A stretch of DNA of 8,398 bases from Candidatus Pelagibacter sp. (GTDB lineage Bacteria > Pseudomonadota > Alphaproteobacteria > Pelagibacterales > Pelagibacteraceae): the NCBI GenBank assembly GCA_002692325.1, contig NZJU01000003.1, positions 1-8,398 on the forward strand. Reading direction: 5' to 3'. The notes under the pieces are model-generated. The model did not search any database and was not told the DNA's origin. It was given only the letters and a program-made list of their open reading frames with translations. The stretch's first letter is position 1. Each line of letters begins with the position of its first letter. Below, piece by piece: positions 1 to 6,340 of the stretch. A program made the position numbers and the translations under genes.

Positions 1-997
1 CAGCTTGTGTTTCAATTACAGGTAGTGAGGTGAGAGATCCCAACCCACTTTTTTCTCCCATTTTAGCTGCGCGTTCTAGTAATCTTGAGTGAATATAAAA
101 TACATCACCCGGAAACGCTTCTCTTCCAGGAGGTCTTCTTAATAACAGAGACATTTGTCTGTAAGCAACAGCTTGTTTGGATAAATCATCATAAAATATA
201 ACAGCATGCATACCGTTGTCTCTGAAATATTCACCCATTGCGCAGCCTGTATATGGTGCTAAAAACTGAAGTGGTGCAGGATCTGATGCAGTTGCTGCAA
301 CAACAATAGAATATTCCATTGCATTGTTATCTTCAAGTGTCTTAACTATCTGAGCTACGGTTGAACGTTTTTGGCCTATGGAAACATAAATACAATATAA
401 TTTTTTTGATTCATCTTTCTGATTATTAATTTCCTTTTGATTTATAATTGTATCAACAATGACAGAAGTTTTACCTGTTTGACGGTCACCAATTATAAGT
501 TCTCTTTGTCCTCTTCCAATAGGGATCAAACTATCAATCGCTTTAAGTCCAGTTTGCATTGGTTCATTTACAGATTGTCTCGGTATTATTCCTGGAGCTT
601 TGACTTCAACTCTTTTTTTTTTAATATTTGATGGTAAATTACCTTTTCCATCAATAGGATTGCCTAAACCATCTACTACACGTCCCAGTAACTCCTTGCC
701 AACTGGAACATCTACAATTGAATTTGTTCTTTTAACAGTATCGCCTTCTTTAATTTCTCTATCATCTCCAAATATAACAACTCCTACATTGTCACTTTCT
801 AAGTTAAGAGCCATTCCTTTAGAGCCATCTTTAAACTCGACCATTTCACCAGCTTGAACGTTATCTAAACCATATACTCTTGCTATACCGTCGCCAACTG
901 ACAAGACTTTGCCAACTTCAGAAACCTCTGCGGATTTACCGAAGTTTTTAATTTGTTCTTTTAAAATTTTTGTAATTTCTGATGGGTTGATATCCAT
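1..997 (-). CDS. atpA: F1F0 ATP synthase subunit alpha (N-terminal 332 residues; 3' end outside window)
   Basis: Alpha subunit of the F1 sector, which with beta forms the catalytic hexamer on the cytoplasmic face of the inner membrane; alpha carries the non-catalytic nucleotide sites. I translated it from the ATG at 997-995; it stays open to base 1, giving 332 residues of the usual 505-515. Visible in order: the N-terminal helix and beta-barrel (about 1-95), Walker A GDRQTGKT at residues 170-177, the [10 protein letters not shown] segment near 232-241, Walker B VIFYDD at 266-271, and the [15 protein letters not shown] signature near 288-301. The visible part ends in the ...ETQA motif, so about 175 C-terminal residues are missing only because of the window edge. 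Its ATG shares one base with the atpH stop (TAATG), which implies translational coupling. All recognisable motifs are intact. Identification is secure. Confidence 0.98.
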   Translation of the reverse strand, partial: MDINPSEITKILKEQIKNFGKSAEVSEVGKVLSVGDGIARVYGLDNVQAGEMVEFKDGSKGMALNLESDNVGVVIFGDDREIKEGDTVKRTNSIVDVPVGKELLGRVVDGLGNPIDGKGNLPSNIKKKRVEVKAPGIIPRQSVNEPMQTGLKAIDSLIPIGRGQRELIIGDRQTGKTSVIVDTIINQKEINNQKDESKKLYCIYVSIGQKRSTVAQIVKTLEDNNAMEYSIVVAATASDPAPLQFLAPYTGCAMGEYFRDNGMHAVIFYDDLSKQAVAYRQMSLLLRRPPGREAFPGDVFYIHSRLLERAAKMGEKSGLGSLTSLPVIETQA

Positions 998-1554
998 TAT
1001 TTTTCCATTAATATTTGTTCAAATTTTTTTAATTTGTTTTTTATTGATGTATCTATCATTAAACTTCCTAGTTGAACTTTTATACCTCCAATTAAATTTT
1101 GATCTATTTCATATTTTAACATAATTTTTTTGTTGATTGATTTTGATAATTCTTTGCTCAAATTATTAATTTCTCCATCATTCAATTTTTTTGCCGAAGT
1201 AAGAACAGCATTTACCTCGCCTTTTTCTTTGTTTAGAAGATTTTGAAAACTTTTAAGAATACTTGAGAGGAAAAATATTCTTCTTTTTTCAATTAAGAGA
1301 AATAAAAAATTTAATGTAGTTTCCGAAAAATCGATTTTCTCAGCTAATTTTTTTACGATTAAAGTTTGCTCGTTTTTATTATAAGTTGGATTTTTTATAA
1401 TATTCTCAAAATCTTTATTCTCGATGTACAGTTGCATCAAACTTTCTATATCTTTTTTTGTACGATCCAAGTTTGAGTTTTCTTTGCTAATTTCGAGCAA
1501 AGCAAGTGCATACCTTACTGAAGTTTCTGTTAAAAATGATTTATTTTTTCCCAA
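997..1554 (-). CDS. atpH: F1F0 ATP synthase subunit delta (OSCP-type stator protein)
   Basis: Delta subunit, the peripheral-stalk protein that ties the top of the F1 alpha/beta hexamer to the b subunits. The 185-residue length is near the family norm (E. coli about 177). Family features seen: [12 protein letters not shown] at residues 12-23 (the RYA-x-AL motif of the N-terminal helical domain), the [15 protein letters not shown] helix near 86-100, and the C-terminal [17 protein letters not shown] block at 154-170 followed by the closing N-K-L-K-K helix. The start is TTG at 1554-1552: four codons upstream lies an in-frame TAA, no ATG or GTG lies between, and the next in-frame ATG is at residue 40, after the conserved RYA motif. 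An AAGG ribosome-binding site sits 7 bases upstream of the TTG. The gene overlaps atpA by one base and follows priA after 77 bases. The residues between the motifs are unusually Lys/Asn rich, in line with the AT-rich composition. Confidence 0.95.
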   Translation of the reverse strand: MGKNKSFLTETSVRYALALLEISKENSNLDRTKKDIESLMQLYIENKDFENIIKNPTYNKNEQTLIVKKLAEKIDFSETTLNFLFLLIEKRRIFFLSSILKSFQNLLNKEKGEVNAVLTSAKKLNDGEINNLSKELSKSINKKIMLKYEIDQNLIGGIKVQLGSLMIDTSIKNKLKKFEQILMEK

Positions 1555-1561
1555 TTTTGCA

Positions 1562-1565
1562 CCTT
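1562..1565 (-). promoter_or_regulatory. Ribosome-binding site that fixes the TTG start of atpH
   Basis: On the minus strand the sequence reads TAAGGTGCAAAA directly before TTG. AAGG is a Shine-Dalgarno-like core 7 bases from the start codon, an optimal distance. Because the TAA in the same stretch is an in-frame stop for atpH, the TTG is the only start that keeps the conserved N-terminus. Confidence 0.7.
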
Positions 1566-1603
1566 ACGTGAATATTCTGAATGTCAGGTGGTACCATAAG
1601 AGA

Positions 1604-1629
1604 CTATCTCCATCAAGATGATAAGATAG
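1604..1629 (-). other. Imperfect hairpin just downstream of priA
   Basis: Two nested inverted repeats are visible: CTATC (1604-1608) pairs with GATAG (1625-1629), and inside them CATC (1611-1614) pairs with GATG (1617-1620). On the transcribed strand the centre can fold as CAU-CUUG-AUG with a CUUG loop. No U-tract follows, so it is not a standard intrinsic terminator. It could be a weak 3'-end structure of the priA transcript or a leader element of atpH, or chance in a short AT-rich spacer. Confidence 0.2.
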
Positions 1630-1631
1630 AA

Positions 1632-3584
1632 CTAGGAAAAGTTTATTGGATCAACATCAACCGTGAGTTTAATTTTAGAGGAAATAGTTAGTTTTTGTAG
1701 CATTATTCGTATATTTTTTTGCATTAATTTTTCGTTGCTAAATTTCAACAAAAGCCTGGACCTGTAATAATTCTTAATTTTAGATAGAGGTGACTCTATT
1801 GGTCCTAAAACTTCTATATCTTTATTCTTTAAAAATTCTAATTTTAACTCTTTAGCGCCTTTAAAACTGACTTCTTTTGACCTAGAGGATATTATTATTG
1901 CGATTAATCTTTTAAAGGGAGGTAAATTGTTTTCCTTTCTTAAGTTTAGTTCTTTTGTCAAAAAATCTTCAGGGTTATTTATTAAAGTCTTTTTTATTGA
2001 AAAATTTGAAGGAAAAAGACTTTGGTAGACAATGAGAGAGTCTTTTGAAAAACGTCCTGCCCTCCCACTTAACTGATTAAATAATTGAATATTCCTCTCA
2101 GTAGATCTTAAATCATAACCTTTTCCAGAGAAATCAGCATCAATCACGACTATGCAATTGAGTTTATTGAAATTGTAACCTTTTGAAATCATTTGAGTTC
2201 CTACAATAATATCTACTTTATTTTCCTCTATATCTTTTAAAATTTTCTTTCCTTTTTTTTTACTTTTCAGATAATCACTTGAAAATATCTCAATATTTTT
2301 TTCTGGATATTTACTTTTCAATTCTTCAAATATTTTTTCTACTCCCGGACCATATTTGTAAAAGTCACAATACTGATTATTTTTTTTACAAAAATTTTCT
2401 ATCTTTTTTTGTTGCCCACAATAATGACAAATAAGTTTATTTACATTTTTGTGGTAAGTTAGATAAGTTGTACAGTTTTCACATAAAAATCTAAACCCAC
2501 AATTCTTACATATTAGCATTACGGAGTGCCCTCTTCTGTTAATAAAAAAAAGGACTTGATCTCCCTGGTTTATATGCCTTTTGATTAAATTATAAGTTTC
2601 ATCTGCTATATAATTATTTTTTTGTTTTTTAAGATTTAAATCAACTATTTTTGCTGAAGCAAAAGGAAAATTATTAAATCTTTGATTTAATTTTATAGAT
2701 GTGTATTTTTTATTCTTTATATTATTGAAAGTTTCTATTGACGGTATAGATGTAATCAAATTTATTGGTATTTTTTCTATTGAAGATCTAAGTATAGCCA
2801 TGTCTCTTGCATTGTATATTAATCCCTCTTCTTGCTTGTATGACGAGTCATGCTCTTCATCTACTACGATTAATTTTAAGTTTTGAAAAGGTAAAAACAA
2901 GGATGATCTAGCACCTAAGACAACTTTTATCTTATTCCTTGCAACACCTTGCCATATTTTTCTTTTTTCTTTTAAAGAAACTTTTGAATGCCATAAGTCT
3001 GGTTTAAAACCAAAAAAATCAAAAAATCTTTTTTCTATTTGGCTTGTTAAATATATCTCAGGTAATAAAACTAGAGCTTGCTGATTTTTATTTAAGATAT
3101 TTCTTATATTTTCAAAGTAAACTACAGTTTTTCCTGATCCTGTTACGCCTTGTAGGACACTTACATTAAACTTGTCTTCAAATTTACTAAAATGATTTAC
3201 AGCTCTAAATTGTTCATCACTTAATTTAAGAAGATTTTTTTTTAAGAAAATTTTTTTAGATTTAACTTCATCGTCTTTTAAAAAAAAATTTTTATTGCTA
3301 AGGCACAATTTTAAAGCTAATCCCTTAGAACTCAAATTGTAAGTTGAAAATTCGTTTATAAATTTTATAAGATTTTTATTTAGATGAAAATTTAATTTTT
3401 TTTTAATATTTCTCACTTTAAAATTTTTTGACGTGATTTGTTCTTTGTCCCAAACAACTCCAATTTCATCAGATTTACCAAAAGGGACTATGACTAAGTC
3501 ACCAATTTTAAGATTTTTAATTTTTCCAGAACTGTAAGTAAAAGGAAACTGTATCTTTTTTGTTATTAGAACAGGATATTGCAT
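1632..3584 (-). CDS. priA: Primosomal protein N' (PriA), compact replication-restart helicase
   Basis: Superfamily 2 3'-to-5' DNA helicase that recognises abandoned replication forks and starts DnaB reloading. Seen in order over 650 residues: the N-terminal 3'-end-binding domain (QFPFTYSSG near 12-20, VIVPFGKSDEIGVVWD near 31-46), Walker A GVTGSGKT at 146-153, GARSSLFLPF near 224-233, the DEEH box at 242-245 with SSYKQEEG after it, INRRGHS near 348-354, a cysteine cluster at 359-406, GTQMISKGYNF near 462-472 and QLSGRAGR at 504-511. The protein is about 80 residues shorter than E. coli PriA (732), and nearly all of the loss lies before Walker A (Lys152 here, Lys230 in E. coli), where the winged-helix domain should be. 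Motif III reads TSIPS instead of SATPS, and the last zinc cysteine pair is wider than usual. The ATG start lies 28 bases after lpd with no clear ribosome-binding site; the stop is TAG. Family assignment is secure; full activity is uncertain. Confidence 0.95.
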   Translation of the reverse strand: MQYPVLITKKIQFPFTYSSGKIKNLKIGDLVIVPFGKSDEIGVVWDKEQITSKNFKVRNIKKKLNFHLNKNLIKFINEFSTYNLSSKGLALKLCLSNKNFFLKDDEVKSKKIFLKKNLLKLSDEQFRAVNHFSKFEDKFNVSVLQGVTGSGKTVVYFENIRNILNKNQQALVLLPEIYLTSQIEKRFFDFFGFKPDLWHSKVSLKEKRKIWQGVARNKIKVVLGARSSLFLPFQNLKLIVVDEEHDSSYKQEEGLIYNARDMAILRSSIEKIPINLITSIPSIETFNNIKNKKYTSIKLNQRFNNFPFASAKIVDLNLKKQKNNYIADETYNLIKRHINQGDQVLFFINRRGHSVMLICKNCGFRFLCENCTTYLTYHKNVNKLICHYCGQQKKIENFCKKNNQYCDFYKYGPGVEKIFEELKSKYPEKNIEIFSSDYLKSKKKGKKILKDIEENKVDIIVGTQMISKGYNFNKLNCIVVIDADFSGKGYDLRSTERNIQLFNQLSGRAGRFSKDSLIVYQSLFPSNFSIKKTLINNPEDFLTKELNLRKENNLPPFKRLIAIIISSRSKEVSFKGAKELKLEFLKNKDIEVLGPIESPLSKIKNYYRSRLLLKFSNEKLMQKNIRIMLQKLTISSKIKLTVDVDPINFS

Positions 3585-3612
3585 TCTGTAATTTTATAAA
3601 AATTAACAATAT

Positions 3613-5016
3613 TTAAAAATGAATTGGTCTTTTATCAACAGCTAATGCTGCCTCTTTTATTGCTTCTGTGTGTGTAGGATGAGCATGGCAAGTCCGGGCA
3701 ATATCTTCAGAACTAGCTCCAAATTCCATAGCTAAAGCCATTTCTGCAATCATATCACCGCAATGAGGACCTATAATATGTACTCCTAAAACCTTATCTG
3801 TATCTCTATTAGCAAGTATCTTTACAAAACCTTCAGTTTCATTGTTCACTTTTGCTCTTGAATTAGCCATAAAAGGAAATTTACCAATTTTGTAATTAAT
3901 ATTTTTTAATTTAAGTTGCTCCTCTGTCTTTCCAACATAAGCAACTTCAGGTGAAGTATAAATTACACCTGGAATTACATCATAATTTACATGTCCTGCT
4001 TGCCCTGCTAAGATTTCTGCTACCGCAATGCCTTCTTCCTCAGCTTTATGCGCTAACATTGGTCCACGAATAACATCCCCTATTGCAAAAATATTTTTTA
4101 TACTTGTTTGAAGTTTTTCGTTAACTTCTATTCTTCCCTTATTGTCTCTTTTAATCCCGATTTTGTTTAAATTGAGACCCTCTGTATATGGTTTTCTTCC
4201 AACTGCAATTAGAACTTTGTCAGTTGTAATTGAATATTTTTCTTTTGACACATTGTCTTGACATTCTACTTTAATATTTGTGCCATCTTTTTTAAGAGCT
4301 GTCATTTTAGTATTTAGTTTAAATTTAATACCTTGTTTTGATAAAATTTTTTGAAATTCTTTAGATATTTCTTTATCCATCCCTGGCGTTATGTGATCTA
4401 AGAATTCTACTACAGTGACCTCTGAGCCTAATCTGGACCATACTGAACCCATTTCTAAACCTATGTAACCTCCCCCTATTACTGTTAATTTTTTGGGTAC
4501 ACTTCTTAAAGATAAGGCTCCAGTCGAGGAAACAACGTTTATTTCGTCAATTTCAATACCAGGAATTGAAGTTGGAGACGAACCAGTGGCTATAACAATA
4601 TTTTTTGTTTTATAATTTTTTTTCTCTCCCTCGCTGTAAACTACGACATCTTCTGGAGAAAATATTACTCCCTTTCCTTTTAAGTAAGTCACTTTATTTT
4701 TTTTAAATAAAAATTCTACGCCTTTGGTTAAAACCTGAACTGATTTATTTTTATTTGACATCATTTTTTCAATATTAAGTTTAATATTATTTACCTCTAT
4801 ACCTTGACTGTTAAAGTCTTTTGTTACTTTTTTGTAGTTTTCCGAAAGGTTCAACAAGCTTTTTGAGGGAATGCAACCTACATTTAAACATGTTCCTCCT
4901 AATGTTCCTCTGCTTTCGACACATGCAACAGAAAGGCCTAGTTGCGCCGCTCTTATTGCGCAGACATAACCACCTGGGCCACCACCTATTACAATTAAGT
5001 CAAATTTTTTATTCAT
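3613..5016 (-). CDS. lpd: Dihydrolipoyl dehydrogenase (E3 of 2-oxoglutarate dehydrogenase)
   Basis: FAD flavoprotein that reoxidises the dihydrolipoyl groups of E2 and passes electrons to NAD+. The 467-residue length is normal (E. coli Lpd about 474). Visible features: FAD-binding GGGPGG at 11-16, the redox disulfide GGTCLNVGCIPSK with Cys43 and Cys48, a second nucleotide-binding motif VIGGGYIGLEMGSVW for NAD+ in the middle third, the FAIGDV segment of the FAD site, and the dimer-interface catalytic pair in HPTHTE, His446 and Glu451. All catalytic residues are present. It starts 2 bases after the stop of the sucB catalytic part (TAA-AC-ATG) and has no good Shine-Dalgarno, so translation probably depends on coupling. 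Position in the suc operon marks it as the E3 of this complex; it may also serve pyruvate dehydrogenase or the glycine cleavage system if no second lpd exists elsewhere. Confidence 0.98.
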   Translation of the reverse strand: MNKKFDLIVIGGGPGGYVCAIRAAQLGLSVACVESRGTLGGTCLNVGCIPSKSLLNLSENYKKVTKDFNSQGIEVNNIKLNIEKMMSNKNKSVQVLTKGVEFLFKKNKVTYLKGKGVIFSPEDVVVYSEGEKKNYKTKNIVIATGSSPTSIPGIEIDEINVVSSTGALSLRSVPKKLTVIGGGYIGLEMGSVWSRLGSEVTVVEFLDHITPGMDKEISKEFQKILSKQGIKFKLNTKMTALKKDGTNIKVECQDNVSKEKYSITTDKVLIAVGRKPYTEGLNLNKIGIKRDNKGRIEVNEKLQTSIKNIFAIGDVIRGPMLAHKAEEEGIAVAEILAGQAGHVNYDVIPGVIYTSPEVAYVGKTEEQLKLKNINYKIGKFPFMANSRAKVNNETEGFVKILANRDTDKVLGVHIIGPHCGDMIAEMALAMEFGASSEDIARTCHAHPTHTEAIKEAALAVDKRPIHF

Positions 5017-5018
5017 GT

Positions 5019-5696
5019 TTATAAATTTAAAAAAAGTCTTTTCGGTTGCTCAAGCGACTCTTTAACTATTTTTAAAAATGATACAGCTTCTTTACCATCA
5101 ATAATCCTGTGATCATAGGATAAAGCTAAGTACATTATTGGTCTAATCTTAACATCGCCATTTACATTAGTTGGTCTTTCAATAATATTATGCATTCCCA
5201 AAACTGCAGATTGAGGTGGATTTAAAATGGGTGTTGATAGCATCGAGCCGTATATTCCTCCGTTTGTTATTGTGAAAGTGCCACCTTGTAAATCATCTAT
5301 TGTTATTCTTCCATCTCTTGCTTTTTGCCCTAAATCACCAATTTTTTTTTCAATATCAGCAAATGACATTTCATCAGACTTTTTAAGAACAGGAACAACT
5401 AATCCTTTATCAGTGCCTACTGCTATACTTACATTGTAGTAGTTTTTATAAACTATCTCGTCTCCTTGAATTTCTGAATTAACTGCTGGAAAGTTTTTTA
5501 GGCCAATTATTGAAGCTTTTACAAAAAATGACATGTATCCCAACTTGACAGAGTACAGTTTATTGAACTCTTCTTTGTAAAGGTTTCTCATTGAAATTAC
5601 TTCGCTCATATCAACCTCATTAAATGTTGTTAACATAGCGGCATTTTCTTGAGCTTCTTTAAGTCTTTTAGCTATAGTAATTCTTAATCTAGTCAT
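5019..5696 (-). CDS. sucB: Dihydrolipoyl succinyltransferase, catalytic-domain part of split SucB
   Basis: This 225-residue reading frame is the acyltransferase core of E2, which moves the succinyl group from lipoyllysine to CoA and builds the 24-subunit core of the complex. It begins at the domain's conserved first segment [16 protein letters not shown], continues with [12 protein letters not shown] (20-31), KGLVVPVLK (97-105), [12 protein letters not shown] (140-151) and [11 protein letters not shown] (159-169), and ends with the catalytic DHRIIDG at 195-201 (His196, Asp200). Nothing in the core is missing. It has no lipoyl or E3-binding domain; those lie in the preceding frame, which ends 2 bases upstream. 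An AGGAAAG sequence 7 bases before the ATG could allow reinitiation. However, the same frame runs upstream as P-E-E-R-I-K before reaching a TGA at 5715-5717, which looks like the normal E2 segment before M-T-R-L-R. I therefore think the two pieces are one 440-residue gene broken by a one-base deletion, real or artefactual. Confidence 0.93.
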   Translation of the reverse strand: MTRLRITIAKRLKEAQENAAMLTTFNEVDMSEVISMRNLYKEEFNKLYSVKLGYMSFFVKASIIGLKNFPAVNSEIQGDEIVYKNYYNVSIAVGTDKGLVVPVLKKSDEMSFADIEKKIGDLGQKARDGRITIDDLQGGTFTITNGGIYGSMLSTPILNPPQSAVLGMHNIIERPTNVNGDVKIRPIMYLALSYDHRIIDGKEAVSFLKIVKESLEQPKRLFLNL

Positions 5697-5698
5697 TT

Positions 5699-6340
5699 TT
5701 ATTCTTTCCTCAGGTCAAATGTTAATTTCCTTTCTGAAGGTTTTGGTTTTTTTCCCATCAAAGCCATTACATCCTCTTTTAGGATTAAGCCGTTTTTACC
5801 AGAACCCTCAACTAGATTGATATTAATATTTGATTCTGTAGCTAATTTCCTTGCTGATGGTGAGACAGATTTAGTAGCCTCAGCTCTAACTTCCTTATAT
5901 TCATTTGAAAGAATTAAAGGCTCTTCTTTTTTAGTTACACCATTAGAGTTTTTCATCTCATCCATTTTAGGACTAGAGTCTGTTTCTTTTTCATTTTTTT
6001 TGCTAGCTTGTTCTTTAATTTCATTATCTATTTTTAATGGAGGCTTGTAATCTTGAAGTGCTTTTTCTTTTACTTTAAAATTTTTTTTTTCGACTGGCAT
6101 CTTAGATTGGCCAATAGTACCTAGAGTTGCTCCAACATTTACCGTTTGACCCTCCTTCGCAGATATGGTCTCTAGTACACCATTCGACGGTGCTGGAACT
6201 TCTATATTAACTTTGTCCGTTTCAAGTTCTACTAAAGGTTCATCTGAATTTACTTTTTCACCTTTGGATTTCAGCCATTTTGAAACTGTAGCCTCGGTAA
6301 TTGACTCTCCGAGTGTTGGAACTAAAATTTTATTTGACAT
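5699..6340 (-). CDS. sucB: Dihydrolipoyl succinyltransferase, lipoyl and E3-binding part of split SucB
   Basis: N-terminal half of the 2-oxoglutarate dehydrogenase E2. Residues 1-77 form a lipoyl domain with the lipoylation site [14 protein letters not shown], Lys43. Residues 80-157 are a hydrophilic Lys/Glu/Ser-rich linker rather than the Ala/Pro-rich type. Residues 158-195 ([13 protein letters not shown] through LKEDVMAL) are the peripheral subunit-binding domain that docks E3 and E1. The frame then ends after LTFDLRKE at a TAA (5699-5701), exactly where the catalytic domain should begin. A complete bacterial E2 has 400-440 residues in one chain; this half plus the next frame adds up to that. 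The last residues, LRKE, do not resemble the family and are probably the out-of-frame tail after a one-base deletion near 5714. The ATG overlaps the sucA stop by one base (TAATG), with AGGAAAG 8 bases upstream, so this start is firm. Confidence 0.93.
   Translation of the reverse strand: MSNKILVPTLGESITEATVSKWLKSKGEKVNSDEPLVELETDKVNIEVPAPSNGVLETISAKEGQTVNVGATLGTIGQSKMPVEKKNFKVKEKALQDYKPPLKIDNEIKEQASKKNEKETDSSPKMDEMKNSNGVTKKEEPLILSNEYKEVRAEATKSVSPSARKLATESNININLVEGSGKNGLILKEDVMALMGKKPKPSERKLTFDLRKE
5704..5710 (-). promoter_or_regulatory. Shine-Dalgarno-like AGGAAAG inside sucB, before the catalytic-domain ATG
   Basis: The heptamer AGGAAAG lies 7 bases upstream of the ATG at 5696-5694 and overlaps the end of the first sucB frame. 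It is identical to the heptamer in front of the true sucB start at 6349-6355. It could support separate translation of the catalytic half. It may equally be a by-product of coding, since in the catalytic frame the same bases are part of the Glu-Glu-Arg codons. Confidence 0.45.

Larger units (their letters stand above)
1555..1631 (-). promoter_or_regulatory. priA-atpH spacer, possible atp operon leader/promoter region
   Basis: This 77-base gap is the longest non-coding stretch in the window and lies directly upstream of the atp genes. It is visibly less AT-rich than the neighbouring coding sequence. It contains the atpH ribosome-binding site, an imperfect hairpin (1604-1629) and an 8-base TGGTACCA palindrome. 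I could not find a convincing -35/-10 pair: TTGATG with a 17-base spacer leads to TACCAC, a poor -10. A promoter here is therefore inferred from position only; read-through from priA is equally possible. Confidence 0.3.

Noticed and set aside
437..1124. Short open frames on the plus strand opposite atpA and atpH (437-631, 600-857, 909-1124)
   Set aside because: They lie antisense to strongly conserved coding sequence, have no recognisable domains and show low-complexity Ser/Thr/Phe/Ile content expected from the complement of AT-rich genes.
1589..1596. TGGTACCA palindrome as an operator
   Set aside because: Only 8 bases, the flanks do not extend the symmetry, and there is no second copy; chance is sufficient.
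3585..3612. Terminator or promoter in the lpd-priA gap
   Set aside because: The 28 bases are almost pure A/T with no stem of useful length and no recognisable -35/-10 pair.
5699..5720. Programmed -1 ribosomal frameshift joining the two sucB halves
   Set aside because: A -1 shift would give the right product, but the codons GAC-CTG-AGG-AAA-GAA do not form a slippery heptamer that lets tRNAs re-pair in the -1 frame, and I see no stimulatory hairpin just downstream.
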